The notes: generated by a model from the sequence alone, not told the origin. Shown: positions 44,325-53,807, numbered from the stretch's first letter. The stretch: DNA of 64,000 nt from Pseudomonas lalkuanensis (GCF_008807375.1 NZ_CP043311.1:2770001-2834000); one strand, 5' to 3'. Numbers and translations: made by a program.

Positions 44325-45377
44325 ATGAGGACAGCTACCGTGTACGAATTGAAGGTAATACTGGCGGCCCTCGCCCTGTTCGCGGCCTGCCTACCGGATG
44401 CCCGCAGCGAAGCGCTACCGGGCGAGCCGGTGCGGGTGACCGTCGACAACTTCATCCGCGCCGAGACGGACCGCTATTTCGGCCTCACCGTGGCGCTAGG
44501 TGGGCTGGGCAAATTCTCTCACCGGCGCAACCTGATCCCGGTGGATCGCCCCACCGTGATCCGGCCGAACCGCGACACGCTGTACTCCACCGCCGTCTTC
44601 GACCTGGACGCGGGCCCGGTCAGCGTGACCATGCCGGACGCTGGCGAGCGCTTCATGTCGCTGGCCATGATCGACGAGAACCACCAGGTCGTCGGCGTCC
44701 ACTATGGCGCTGGGCAGTACAGCCTCGACAAGGCGAAGGTGGGCACCCGCTACGTCCTGGTCGGCGTGCGCACGCTGTTCGATCCGGCCGATCCGAAGGA
44801 CCTGGAGAGGGTCGCTGCGTTGCAGGACGCCATCGGTGTGTCGCAACCCAAGGGGCCGGGCCGATTCGAAGTGCCGAATTGGGATGAAGCGAGCCGCGAG
44901 CGGATGCGAAAGGCGTTGCTTGTTCTGGGCACCACCATTCCCGATTCCCGTGGGATGTTTGGCAGCGACGGTCAAATCGACCCGGTACGCCACCTGATCG
45001 GCAGTGCCATGGCCTGGGGCGGTAACCCCGAGAAGGACGCCTATTACCAGGTGGTCACGCCCACGCAGAATGACGGCCAGACCAATTACAGGCTGGAGGT
45101 GGGCGAGGTTCCGGTGGGCGCCTTCTGGTCCATCAGCGTCTACAACGAGGCCGGACAGTTCCAGAAGAACCAGTTGGAGGCCTATAGCCTCAGCAACCTG
45201 ACAGCGAAGAAAGGCGAGGGCGGTATCATCTCCGTACGCTTCGGCGGCTGCACCGCGCAGACGGAGAACTGCCTGCCGATCATGCCGGGCTGGAACTACA
45301 TGGTGCGTTTCTACCTGCCGGACAAGGCGATCCTGGACGGCAACTGGAAGTTGCCTGAGGCGCAGCCTGCGTCTTGA
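44325..45377 (+). CDS. Exported DUF1254/DUF1214 protein 2
   Basis: A 350-residue paralogue of the preceding protein, which ends 9 bases upstream. The signal segment is VILAALALFAACLPDARSEA. DUF1254 features (RNLIPVDRPTVIRPNRDTLY, FMSLAMIDENHQVVGVHYGA) and DUF1214 features (YYQVVTPTQNDGQTNYRLEV, FWSISVYNEAGQFQKNQLEA) are clear, with a short spacer. Two Cys near the C-terminus (GGCTAQTENCLP) could form a disulfide. It is followed by a strong terminator. Confidence 0.85.
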   Translation: MRTATVYELKVILAALALFAACLPDARSEALPGEPVRVTVDNFIRAETDRYFGLTVALGGLGKFSHRRNLIPVDRPTVIRPNRDTLYSTAVFDLDAGPVSVTMPDAGERFMSLAMIDENHQVVGVHYGAGQYSLDKAKVGTRYVLVGVRTLFDPADPKDLERVAALQDAIGVSQPKGPGRFEVPNWDEASRERMRKALLVLGTTIPDSRGMFGSDGQIDPVRHLIGSAMAWGGNPEKDAYYQVVTPTQNDGQTNYRLEVGEVPVGAFWSISVYNEAGQFQKNQLEAYSLSNLTAKKGEGGIISVRFGGCTAQTENCLPIMPGWNYMVRFYLPDKAILDGNWKLPEAQPAS

Positions 45378-45386
45378 AACCCCAAG

Positions 45387-45417
45387 AACGGCGGCCGAAT
45401 GGCCGCCGTTTTTTTGT
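45387..45417 (+). terminator. Intrinsic terminator after the DUF1254 pair
   Basis: Perfect 10-bp stem AACGGCGGCC/GGCCGCCGTT with GAAT loop followed by seven T. The clearest terminator of the island, 10 bases after the stop. Confidence 0.9.
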
Positions 45418-45426
45418 CCCAAAGAG

Positions 45427-45477
45427 GCAGGACTGCGTCCTACATGGCGATTGAAATCGCCCCTACAGGACTGTGCC
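45427..45477 (+). repeat. 51-bp direct repeat, copy 1
   Basis: Begins GCAGGACTGCGTCC, contains GGCGATTGAAATCGCC and ends ACAGGACTGTGCC. It differs from copy 2 (45597-45647) at two positions. It carries two internal palindromes and looks like a mobile intergenic repeat of REP type. Confidence 0.75.
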
Positions 45478-45909
45478 GAAAGTTAGCCGAGAGTCACCCC
45501 TCGCCCGCGTGCGGGAGAGGGGCCGGGGGAGAGGGTTGTGATCGGCTGGCACGGTGCCCCGCCATTTCGCGAATGAATTCGCTCCCACAAAAGCGAGCAG
45601 GACTGCGTCCTGCATGGCGATTGAAATCGCCCCCACAGGACTGTGCCCAGACTGACCATCGGCACAGACAGCTCCCTCTCCCTCTGGGGTGAAGAGGCAC
45701 GCTTTTGGAAGCACCGCTTCCAGTGCCGATGAACGCCTGAGCGCTAAGCGATCAGGCCGGGGCGCAGAGCGGGGTTGAGGTGAGGGCGGTGCCAAACGAG
45801 GTCCGGTAGTCCACCCCGCGCAGCACAAAAAAAGCCCCAACGGCCCCCAATCGGGAGGGGACGCATCGGGGCATCAAGCGAGGGTAATCTTCAAGACCGC
45901 GTGCGCAAC
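45478..45909. repeat. Repeat-rich intergenic region
   Basis: The stretch between the convergent DUF1254 and acyl-CoA synthetase genes has no supportable gene. Besides the two 51-bp repeats it holds CGCGAATGAATTCGCTCCCA (REP-like), several CCCTCTCCC/GGGAGAGGG style hairpins such as 45496-45536, and CCCCAATCGGGAGGGG near 45845. It looks like an accumulation site of small palindromic repeats. Confidence 0.6.
45597..45647 (+). repeat. 51-bp direct repeat, copy 2
   Basis: Same sequence as 45427-45477 with two substitutions, 170 bases downstream and in the same orientation. Confidence 0.75.
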
Positions 45910-47484
45910 TCAGGACACGCGGCGCGCCTTGTCCTTCCAGTACTTCTCCCGCACCTGGCGGCGCAGGACCTTGCCCACCACGCTTACCGGCAGTGCGTCG
46001 ACGAAGAGGATCGACTTGGGCGCCTTGAAGCGGCCCAGGCGGCCTTTGACGTGCTCGATCAGCGCTTCCGGAGAAACCTCCTGGCCTGCCTTGAGCATCA
46101 CTTCCGCGTGCAGCGCCTCGCCCCATTCCTCGTGGGGCACGCCTACCACCGCCGAGTTGGAGACGGCCGGGTGGGCGTTGAGGGCGGCTTCCACTTCGAC
46201 GGCGTACACGTTGAAACCGCCGGTGATGATCATGTCCTTCTTGCGGTCAACCAGGTGCAGGAAGCCTTGATCGTCCAGGTAGCAGAGGTCGCCGGACTTC
46301 CAGAAACCATCGACGAACTCGGCGGCACTGGCCTCGGGGTTGCCGAAGTAGCCGGAAACGGTGCCTCGGGAACGCACCCAGAGCTCGCCGGTCGCGCCCA
46401 GCTCCAGCGGATTGCCGTCATCGTCGACGATGATCACTTCGGCACCTGCGGCGATACGCCCGGCAGAGCCGATCTGGCTGTCGGAAGCGTTCAGGTGGTC
46501 GGCCTTGCTGAGGATGGCCACGGCGTGCAGGCACTCGGTGGCGCCGTAGATCTGCATGAAGATATTGCCGAAGCGCTCCTGTGCCTGGCGCAGCTTGGCC
46601 GGGCTCATGGGCGCGGCGCCATAGGCCAGGGTCTGTAGCGAGGAGAGGTCGTGGTCGGTGGCCTCCGGCATTTCCAGCAGCCGGTAGATCATGGTCGGCA
46701 CCAGCAGGGTCATGGTGACCCGCTCGGCTGCGATGTTTCGGCACAGCTGGGCCAGGTCGGGCACGTTCTGGGTCAGGGTGCAGCCGCCGCGGAACAGTGT
46801 CGGCAGCAGGCCGAGACCTGAGCCGTGGCTGATGGGGGCCATGTGCAGGAAACGGGTATCGGGCTGGTAGGGCTGCTCGCTCTCCATGTACATGGAATCA
46901 CGCAGGGCGAGCCAGTTGTCCATGGTGTAGGGCACGCACTTGCTGACGCCAGTGGTGCCGCCGGTGAAGCGGTAGGAGACCACATCGGTCTGCGTTTCGT
47001 GGGCAACATCCGGAGTGGCGTCGCTCACTCCTTCCAGCAGGTCCCAGAAATACAGCAGACCGTCACGGGGTTGGGCCGGCGGATCCATGCAGACCACCTG
47101 GATGCCCTGCTCGTGGAGCATTTCGAAATAACGCTCCAGCAGCGTGTTTTCCAGAAGCACCGCCTTGGGGCGGATCTGGGCGATCTGCGAGCGATGCTCA
47201 TCGAGGGAGTCGCGGAAATTGGTATAGGCGCCAGCGGCCTCAGACTTCATTGAGGTCCAGGCGTGCACCAGAGAAAGGTTGTCGTTGTCCAGGATGCACA
47301 GGTAGACGTCGCCACGGCGCAGCCCAAGGCGCTCGCGCAGCATGTTGGCGATGCGGTTGGTCAGTGAATGCAGCTCGCGGAAGGTGTAGCGGCGCTTGCG
47401 CTCGATGTTCACCAGCGCTTCGCGGTCTGCGAAACGCACGGCGAGGTTGCCCATGGTGCGGGCGAAATTCATTTTTGTCGTCAT
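45910..47484 (-). CDS. AMP-dependent acyl-CoA synthetase
   Basis: A 524-residue ligase. The AMP-binding signature reads YRFTGGTTGVSKCV (about 170), followed by QIYGATECLH (adenine motif), GELWVRSRGTVSGY, WKSGDLCYLD and the C-terminal catalytic Lys region VVGKVLRRQVREKYW. The FadD3/FadD17-like branch that acts on polycyclic or branched acids is a reasonable guess, not proven. The ATG at 47484 has AGAAGGG upstream. It is the last gene of a leftward operon with an SDR, thiolase and crotonase, i.e. ligation plus one round of beta-oxidation. Confidence 0.88.
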   Translation of the reverse strand: MTTKMNFARTMGNLAVRFADREALVNIERKRRYTFRELHSLTNRIANMLRERLGLRRGDVYLCILDNDNLSLVHAWTSMKSEAAGAYTNFRDSLDEHRSQIAQIRPKAVLLENTLLERYFEMLHEQGIQVVCMDPPAQPRDGLLYFWDLLEGVSDATPDVAHETQTDVVSYRFTGGTTGVSKCVPYTMDNWLALRDSMYMESEQPYQPDTRFLHMAPISHGSGLGLLPTLFRGGCTLTQNVPDLAQLCRNIAAERVTMTLLVPTMIYRLLEMPEATDHDLSSLQTLAYGAAPMSPAKLRQAQERFGNIFMQIYGATECLHAVAILSKADHLNASDSQIGSAGRIAAGAEVIIVDDDGNPLELGATGELWVRSRGTVSGYFGNPEASAAEFVDGFWKSGDLCYLDDQGFLHLVDRKKDMIITGGFNVYAVEVEAALNAHPAVSNSAVVGVPHEEWGEALHAEVMLKAGQEVSPEALIEHVKGRLGRFKAPKSILFVDALPVSVVGKVLRRQVREKYWKDKARRVS

Positions 47485-47578
47485 TGTTATTTTCCCTTCT
47501 TTAGCCTGGATGGCCGGCCATCGGCGCGAAGCCCCGCGTCCCTTGTACAAGGCACGCGGGGCCTCGTCCAGCGTGGGA

Positions 47579-48493
47579 TCAGACTCCCTTGATGCCTTTC
47601 ATCGCGGTGTCGATGAAGAGCTTCACCTGCTCGTTGGCATCGTTACGCGGACCGGCGGTGTTCCAGTCGGTGATGCGTGCCAGTTGTGCCTGGATGTCTT
47701 CCGGGGTCAGGTCGGCGCCGCCGATGTAGATCGGCGCGGTTTCTTCCATGCGAATGGCGGAGAACACGCCGGCGCCGGCGCCCAGCACCAGCTTGCTGGG
47801 TGCATCTTCGCTCACCAGCAGCAGCGCGCCAGGACTGACCTGCTCGGGGCGGCTGGCGGCGAGCAGTTCCGCCGGCATCACGTCCTCGGTCATGCGGGTG
47901 GCGGCCATGGGCGCCAGGGTGTTGACTCGGATGTTGTTCTTCACGCCTTCGATGGCGAGCATGTTCATCAGGCCCACCAGGGCCATTTTCGCCGCGCCAT
48001 AGTTGGCCTGGCCGAAATTGCCGAACATGCCGGCGGCGGAGGTGGTCATCAGCACGCGGCCATAGTTCTGCTCGCGCATCAGGTCCCACACGGCCTTGGT
48101 GCAGTTGATCGAGCCCATCAGGTGGACATTGATCACCGCATGGATGTCAGCCATATCCATCTTGGTGAAGGACTTGTCGCGCAGGATGCCGGCATTGTTG
48201 ATCAGGATGTCGACGCGGCCGAAGGCTTCGACCGTCTGTCGGACCAGGGCCTGGACCTGCTCATAGTCGGCCACGTTGGCGCCGTTGGCGATGGCGGTAC
48301 CACCGGCCTGGCGGATTTCCTCGACCACGGCCAGGGCGGCCTCGGTGGAGCTGCCGGAGCCGTCGCGGCTGCCGCCGAAGTCGTTGATCACCACTTTGGC
48401 ACCGCGAGCGGCCAGTTGCAGGGCGTGGACGCGGCCCAGGCCGTTGCCGGCGCCCGTGACGATGGCGACGCGATCATCGAAGCGAATGGTCAT
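47579..48493 (-). CDS. SDR, MFE-2/17beta-HSD4-type 3-hydroxyacyl-CoA dehydrogenase
   Basis: A 304-residue SDR with TGAGNGLGRVHALQLAARGA (NAD site), NNAGILRDKSF and catalytic YGAAK (Tyr about 161). NDFGGSRDGSGSS after the second strand is the diagnostic insert of the peroxisomal multifunctional enzyme type 2 (HSD17B4) dehydrogenase domain, which oxidises (3R)-hydroxyacyl-CoA of branched and bile-acid chains. GAGAGGAAACACACC precedes the ATG. In the leftward operon it lies between the thiolase and the ligase. Confidence 0.87.
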   Translation of the reverse strand: MTIRFDDRVAIVTGAGNGLGRVHALQLAARGAKVVINDFGGSRDGSGSSTEAALAVVEEIRQAGGTAIANGANVADYEQVQALVRQTVEAFGRVDILINNAGILRDKSFTKMDMADIHAVINVHLMGSINCTKAVWDLMREQNYGRVLMTTSAAGMFGNFGQANYGAAKMALVGLMNMLAIEGVKNNIRVNTLAPMAATRMTEDVMPAELLAASRPEQVSPGALLLVSEDAPSKLVLGAGAGVFSAIRMEETAPIYIGGADLTPEDIQAQLARITDWNTAGPRNDANEQVKLFIDTAMKGIKGV

Positions 48494-48579
48494 GGTGTGT
48501 TTCCTCTCTCTTGTAATGCTAGTCAGGAGGGGGACGGCGGGAAAATGCGTGGTTTTCCGGGTCGCCGTCCCCGCAAGTG

Positions 48580-49824
48580 TCAGGCGCGGGCGAAGATGCC
48601 AACGTGCTCGGTCGATTCCTCGACGCGCCAGAGGCCGCCGCCGTTGCCCTGCAGGGCGATGCGCGCACCTTCGACCTGGCGCTTGCCGCAGTCGCCGCGC
48701 AGTTGCTCGACCAGCTCGAAGATCTGGCCGATGCCGGTGGCGCCGATGGGGTGGCCCTTGGATTCCAGGCCGCCCGACGGGTTGACCGGCAGCTTGCCGC
48801 CGAGGGTGAAGTCACCGCGTTCAGCCATCACGCCGCTCATGCCCGGCTCGCACAGGCCCAAGGACTCGAGGGCGAGCAGCTCGCCGATGGCGGTGGCGTC
48901 ATGCACCTCGGCCACGTCGATGTCCTGCGGGGAAATGCCGGCCTGCTCGAAGGCGGCCTTGCCGGCCAGGTGGGTGCAACCCTTGTCGAATTCCTCGGCG
49001 GCGCGGGCCGAAGCCGAACGAACCACGCTGGCCAGTACCTTGATCGCGCGGCTTTTGTCGAAGCCGTATTTCTTCAGCGCCGATTCGGTGCAGAGGATAG
49101 CGGCGGCGGCGCCATCGGAGATGGGCGAGCACATCGGCAGGGTGATGGGGTAGGTGATCGGCGGCGCGGCGAGGATTTCCTCGATGCTCATGGCATTGCG
49201 GTACTGCGAGCGTTCGTTGTGCACCGAGTGTCCGTGGTTCTTCGAGGACACGGCGGCCAATTGGCGCTGGGTGATGCCGTAGCGCTCCATCAGGCCGCCA
49301 CGGCCCAGGGCCGCGTAGACGTCCATGAAGGGGCTGTAGGGCTTGTCGGACTGGGAGCCGGGCGGCGGCACGATGCCCTTGCCCATGGCCGCCAGGAAGT
49401 TCTTGTTCTCCTCGAAGGTCTCGATGTCCCAGGCAGACTCGAAGGCGGAGAACATCTTCATCTTGTCGCTGTAGAACATCTTCTCAGCGCCCACGGCGAT
49501 GGCCACGTCGGCGGCGCCCGCGCGCAGCTGGGTGACAGCCAGGTTGAAGGCGTGGCTGGAGGAGGCGCAGGCGCCTTCGATGTTGAAGATCGGGATGCTG
49601 TCCAGGCCCAGGGGCAGCAGCGCCACCTGGCCACGGATCATGTGCTGGCCATCGAAGTGGCCCTGGGTGCAGTTGCCGAAGAAGGCCACCTGGATCCATT
49701 TACGGTCACAATTGGCATCCTTCAGGGCATCCTCGACCGCCCAGGCGGTGAGTTGCTTGATGGTCTTGTCGGTATGGCGGCCAAAAGCGGTCATGCCGAC
49801 ACCGACTATGTATACGTCTTCCAT
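48580..49824 (-). CDS. SCP-x-type thiolase
   Basis: A 414-residue thiolase. The nucleophile lies in EGACASSSHAF (Cys about 86), HDATAIGE replaces the usual HDAF, and GHPIGATG (about 350) supplies the catalytic His. The last motif reads GNGGG instead of CxG, as in sterol-carrier-protein x thiolases, which cleave 2-methyl-branched or steroid side-chain 3-ketoacyl-CoA. The start (49824) follows GAAGGAG; a longer frame upstream is not conserved. It is in the leftward operon behind the crotonase. Confidence 0.88.
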   Translation of the reverse strand: MEDVYIVGVGMTAFGRHTDKTIKQLTAWAVEDALKDANCDRKWIQVAFFGNCTQGHFDGQHMIRGQVALLPLGLDSIPIFNIEGACASSSHAFNLAVTQLRAGAADVAIAVGAEKMFYSDKMKMFSAFESAWDIETFEENKNFLAAMGKGIVPPPGSQSDKPYSPFMDVYAALGRGGLMERYGITQRQLAAVSSKNHGHSVHNERSQYRNAMSIEEILAAPPITYPITLPMCSPISDGAAAAILCTESALKKYGFDKSRAIKVLASVVRSASARAAEEFDKGCTHLAGKAAFEQAGISPQDIDVAEVHDATAIGELLALESLGLCEPGMSGVMAERGDFTLGGKLPVNPSGGLESKGHPIGATGIGQIFELVEQLRGDCGKRQVEGARIALQGNGGGLWRVEESTEHVGIFARA

Positions 49825-49882
49825 CTTTACTCCTTCGTGATCCGTTCGCCGGATCACGACTATCGGATTAAGGCCGCGAGGA

Positions 49883-50656
49883 TCAGTAGCCCTTGAATTC
49901 CGGCTTGCGCTTCTCGGCGAACGCGCGCAGCCCTTCAGCTAGATCATGGGAACGCTGGTGGTTGCGCAGCTCCAGCAGCTCATCGCGCAGCGCATCGGCG
50001 CGCGACTTGTCGCCGGATTCGTTCGCCACCCGCTTCATGCGGCGCAGTACCAGGGGACTCTTCTCGGCCAGCTTATTGCCGATGGCCTGCACGCGGTCCA
50101 GGAGCTCGGCATCGGCCACCACTTCGTTGACCAGGCCATAGGCCTTCATGTCCTGGGCAGGCAGGGAGTCGCCGGTGAACAGCATGTACTTGGCGACGTT
50201 CTCCGGAACCTTGCGCGGGAGTACTGCGGCGCCGCCGCCACCGGGGAACACCCCGAAGTTGGAATGGGCATCGCCGAAACGGGCGCTCTCGGCCGCGATC
50301 ACGAGATCGCAGCAGAGGACAGTCTCCAGGCCGCCCGCGAGGGCCAGGCCATTGACGGCGGCGATTACCGGCTTCGGATATACGCGCAGCAGGTCGAAGA
50401 ACTCGACGATGGTGTCCAGCAGGTCCCGGTCGCCGGGCTGCGGCGCGCCGGCCGCCTTCAGGTCGGCGCCAGCGCAGAAGGCCGGGCCGGTGCCGGTCAA
50501 TGCCAGCACACGCACGTTGGTGTCGGCTTCCCAGGCATGCAGGCGGGCGGTCATGGCCTCCAGCATATCCCGGCTCAGGGCATTCATGGCTTTCGGACGC
50601 GTCAGGGTGATCCAGCCCACCTGACCCTTCACTTCAAAAGAAACGGACTCGCTCAT
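49883..50656 (-). CDS. Enoyl-CoA hydratase/isomerase family protein
   Basis: A 257-residue crotonase-fold protein. The oxyanion-hole segments are FCAGADLKAAG and ALAGGLETVLCCD, with the first catalytic Glu kept (GGLE). At the second Glu position the sequence reads FGDAHSNFGVFPGGGG, so the usual E is missing; activity may be isomerase or hydrolase rather than classical hydratase. GAGGAG precedes two adjacent ATG codons; the second (50656) has the better spacing. It is the first gene of the leftward operon and diverges from the second LAL regulator. Confidence 0.88.
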   Translation of the reverse strand: MSESVSFEVKGQVGWITLTRPKAMNALSRDMLEAMTARLHAWEADTNVRVLALTGTGPAFCAGADLKAAGAPQPGDRDLLDTIVEFFDLLRVYPKPVIAAVNGLALAGGLETVLCCDLVIAAESARFGDAHSNFGVFPGGGGAAVLPRKVPENVAKYMLFTGDSLPAQDMKAYGLVNEVVADAELLDRVQAIGNKLAEKSPLVLRRMKRVANESGDKSRADALRDELLELRNHQRSHDLAEGLRAFAEKRKPEFKGY

Positions 50657-50729
50657 CACATCTCCTCACTCGTCATTCAAACAGCGTTTCTGCCTGAGTC
50701 CGAACTTACGCGAGCCCCTTCGGGACGCA

Positions 50730-50754
50730 CCCCCCCCCTTGCGGACGGGGGCGG
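50730..50754. promoter_or_regulatory. C-run/G-run element between crotonase gene and LAL regulator 2
   Basis: Nine C (50730-50738), TTGCGGAC, then GGGGGCGG. It lies 74 bases from the leftward crotonase start and 127 bases before the rightward regulator start. The rest of the 224-base gap holds a short CCCCTTCGGG hairpin and no gene. Confidence 0.4.
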
Positions 50755-50880
50755 CTGCCACGCGGTTGTTGCAGGATGCCGGTGGTGTCCCACCGCTTGA
50801 GCCGGGTGCAGCCCACGCCCGGTTCCTGCCGCAGTCGGGCCTACCCGTGACAGAAACGAAGAAGGGCGGAGAACACGAGC

Positions 50881-53592
50881 ATGCATACAACAATCATCAA
50901 TGCCGAGGACCTGCTGGTTGCGACCAAATTCTCACCTCCGCGGCTCAACGCGCGGCACATCGCCCGGGGGCAACTGCTGGCACGCCTGCAGGAGGGTCAG
51001 CGCGGGATCGCCACGCTGATCACCGGAGGGGCGGGGTTCGGCAAGACCATCCTGCTTGCGCAATGGCGCCTGGAACTGATGCGTGCCGGGCTCGACGTGG
51101 CCTGGATCGCCTTCAGCCTTGACGACCGGCAGTTCGCCAGTTTCCTGGCCTACCTGCTCTCGGCACTCCAGCGCCTGGGGCTGCGCATCGATCCGGAGTG
51201 GCTGAACAGCGATGGCAGCGAGCAGTCGACCAACGCCCTGATCGCCATCGTCACCCGCGAGGCGCAGAGCATCGGCAGGGAGCTGCATCTGCTGATCGAT
51301 GATTTCCAGCATGTGGAGTCGCCCGCAGCCCACCGGTTGATGCAGAAGCTGCTGGACCATTGCCCGGCCAACCTGCACCTGACCATTGCCTCCCGATCCA
51401 CGCCGTCGCTCAGCCTTGGGCGCCTGCGCATGCAGGGTAACGTGGCCGAGATCGATTTCACCGAACTGCCTTTCGACCTGGACGAGACGAGGGATTTCTT
51501 CCAGCAGAACCTCAGCAGCCTGACCCTCAGTGCCGACGAAGAACGCCTGATCCACGACCTGACCAACGGCTGGCCGGCCGCCCTGCAGCCGATCGCCACT
51601 ATGCTGCGGGTGCGCCCGAGCAAGCGATCGCAGCTTCGTTCGATCCTCTGGAAATCCAACGATTTGCAGGCCTACCTTGCGGAAGACGTAGTGGCCTGCC
51701 TGCCGCCCGGACTGATCGATTTCATGGAGAAGGTCTCGCTCTTCCGCCGCTTCAACCCTGATCTTGCCCAATTCGTCACCGGCAGCTCGCGTGCACACGA
51801 GCTGATAAAGCGTGCCGAGGATGAGAACCTGCTGATCCACCGCATCGAGTCCAACGACAACGTTCCCTGGTACCGTTTCCATCCGTTGTTCGGGGAGTTC
51901 CTCGCACAGCGCCTGTCATCGCGGAGCGACCTCCAGGTGGAGGCGTTGCATCAGCGCGCCAGCCAGTGGTTCGCCGAGCGCGACTATCTGGTGGAGGCGG
52001 TGCGCCACGCCAACCTGGGCGGTGACCTGGACTATGCGGTCAAGGCCATGGAGGAGGCGATCTCGACGAACTGGAGCATGGCCTATATCAGCCCCATGCT
52101 TCACCTGCTGGAGCGCCTGCCGCAGGAGACCCTGTTCTCCCATCCCCGGCTGTTCATCATCGGCTGCCTGACCTACGCGTTCACCGCGCGACCGGACAAG
52201 GCGCAGCGCTGGCTCGAACGCATTCGCCGCACCGAGGCGGCGCGCAATCCGGCCGTATCGTCGAAGTTCACCCTTGCGGACGCGGCCATCGCCCTTCAAC
52301 TGGACCAGCCCCGACGGGTGATCAGCCTTCTGGAGCCCTCCCAGCAATCACCGCTGGAGAACCGCTCATTGCGTTACATCAGCCTCTCGGCTCTGGCGAC
52401 CGCCTATCTCGCCGTTGGACGCCAGGAGGACGCCCGGCGGCTTTATGCGCAGCAGCCTATCCATGCCGAGGACCGTGACAATGACATGGCCATGGTCTTC
52501 GAAAGCACACGTGCCCTTGCCTTCCTCAAGGAAGGCGACGCGCGCGAGGCCGAACGATTGGGTGCGAGCATTCTCGCGCGCGCGGAAGAGTCGTACGGGC
52601 GTGGCTCGGTGTCGGCCAGCCTGTGCGCCGCGACCCTCTGCGATGCCTCTTACGAACTGGACCATCTCGATGACGCGTTGCGGGTGCTCGCCAATCGCAG
52701 CGGCATCCTTCGCTCCTCCATGCCGGACGTGATGGCCCGCGCTTCGATTTGCCGCGCCCGCATCGCGGTGATACGCGAGACACCTCGTGCGGCCCTGGAT
52801 TTCCTCGAGTCACAGGCCGCGCATTTCCAGGTAATGGGTCTGGATCGCCCGCAGGCGTTGATGCTGGCCGAACAGGTCAATCTGCTGCTTGGCCAGGGCG
52901 AGGTACGTCGAGCCACTGAACTGGTGGCCCTGCTGGCGGCCCTGGAGTCGACACAGCACGCGACCGCTGAAACCCGTGGCGAGATCTCCGCCATTGCTGC
53001 CTTGTCCCGCGCCCGCCTGGCGCTCGCCCAGCATGACCCTGCCTGGGCCCTGGAAGACCTGGCGGCAGTCGGTGCGTTCGCCGAAAGGTCGGGGCGCGTG
53101 CGTACCCTGGTCAAGGTTCGCCTGCTGGCGGCGCGGGCTCACCGTGAACTGGGACACCAGGATGCCGCCCGGGAAAGCTTGCGGGCCGCTGTCGAAACCG
53201 CCGAGCGGCTCGGGCTGGTGCGCACCCTCCTGGACGAGGGACCGGCGGTGATGGCGCAATTGGCGGCATGGTGCCAGGAGCTCGAACCGGAAGTACCGCT
53301 GGCCGCTTACCTGGACCGCCTGCGGGCATGCAACGGCTCGGATGAAGAGGCGCCCACGATTGCCGTGCCCACGCGCAGTCAGGCAGATCTGCCACGCATC
53401 AACCTGACCCCGCGGGAGCTGGAAATCCTCGGTCTGGTGTCCCAGGCGATGTCGAACAAGCGCATCGCGCTGACGCTCAACATCACGTTCGGCACCGTGA
53501 AATGGAACGTGAAGAACATCCTCGCCAAGTTGGGCGTATCGAGCCGCTATGCCGCGATTTCTCTGGCCCGACAGCAGGGACTTCTGAAGTAG
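50881..53592 (+). CDS. LuxR-family LAL (MalT-type) ATP-dependent activator, copy 2
   Basis: A 903-residue regulator, paralogous to that at 23942-26644 along its full length. It has ATKFSPPRLNARH, Walker A GGAGFGKT (about 49-56), Walker B HLLIDDFQHV, a long helical sensor region and the C-terminal LuxR helix-turn-helix (LTPRELEILGLVSQAMSNKR, TVKWNVKNILAKLGVSSRYA). GGCGGAGAACACGAGC precedes the ATG. It sits between the leftward ligase/thiolase operon and the rightward dehydrogenase genes, a central position for controlling both. Autoregulation through the shared intergenic region is possible. Confidence 0.93.
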   Translation: MHTTIINAEDLLVATKFSPPRLNARHIARGQLLARLQEGQRGIATLITGGAGFGKTILLAQWRLELMRAGLDVAWIAFSLDDRQFASFLAYLLSALQRLGLRIDPEWLNSDGSEQSTNALIAIVTREAQSIGRELHLLIDDFQHVESPAAHRLMQKLLDHCPANLHLTIASRSTPSLSLGRLRMQGNVAEIDFTELPFDLDETRDFFQQNLSSLTLSADEERLIHDLTNGWPAALQPIATMLRVRPSKRSQLRSILWKSNDLQAYLAEDVVACLPPGLIDFMEKVSLFRRFNPDLAQFVTGSSRAHELIKRAEDENLLIHRIESNDNVPWYRFHPLFGEFLAQRLSSRSDLQVEALHQRASQWFAERDYLVEAVRHANLGGDLDYAVKAMEEAISTNWSMAYISPMLHLLERLPQETLFSHPRLFIIGCLTYAFTARPDKAQRWLERIRRTEAARNPAVSSKFTLADAAIALQLDQPRRVISLLEPSQQSPLENRSLRYISLSALATAYLAVGRQEDARRLYAQQPIHAEDRDNDMAMVFESTRALAFLKEGDAREAERLGASILARAEESYGRGSVSASLCAATLCDASYELDHLDDALRVLANRSGILRSSMPDVMARASICRARIAVIRETPRAALDFLESQAAHFQVMGLDRPQALMLAEQVNLLLGQGEVRRATELVALLAALESTQHATAETRGEISAIAALSRARLALAQHDPAWALEDLAAVGAFAERSGRVRTLVKVRLLAARAHRELGHQDAARESLRAAVETAERLGLVRTLLDEGPAVMAQLAAWCQELEPEVPLAAYLDRLRACNGSDEEAPTIAVPTRSQADLPRINLTPRELEILGLVSQAMSNKRIALTLNITFGTVKWNVKNILAKLGVSSRYAAISLARQQGLLK

Positions 53593-53615
53593 CCGGAATT
53601 CCTCCAGGAAGGTTT

Positions 53616-53634
53616 CCCCTACCGAGAGGGGGGG
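53616..53634. promoter_or_regulatory. CCCCT-N6-AGGGGGGG element before ACAD copy B
   Basis: CCCCT, ACCGAG, AGGGG plus three further G, 24 bases after the regulator stop and 173 bases before the dehydrogenase start. A second hairpin (CCCGGCGG/ CGCCGGG-like) follows near 53730. Confidence 0.4.
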
Positions 53635-53807
53635 CGCGGACGCAGGTTTGCCGCCCCCAAGCTGTGGACATTGCGCCAAGTGCCATGCCCGCCTCGCGGC
53701 CTGGCCACCGCCGGTGACATCCCGGCGGTGGCGCCGGGCCGGCAAGCGCAACTATGGCAGTCGCACCGCAATGCATTGGTACGTCGACCTAGATCAAGGG
53801 GAAGAAT

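Noticed and set aside
45427..45647. CRISPR array
   Set aside because: Only two repeats, 51 bp long, with a 119-base spacer that itself holds REP-like sequence; no cas genes.
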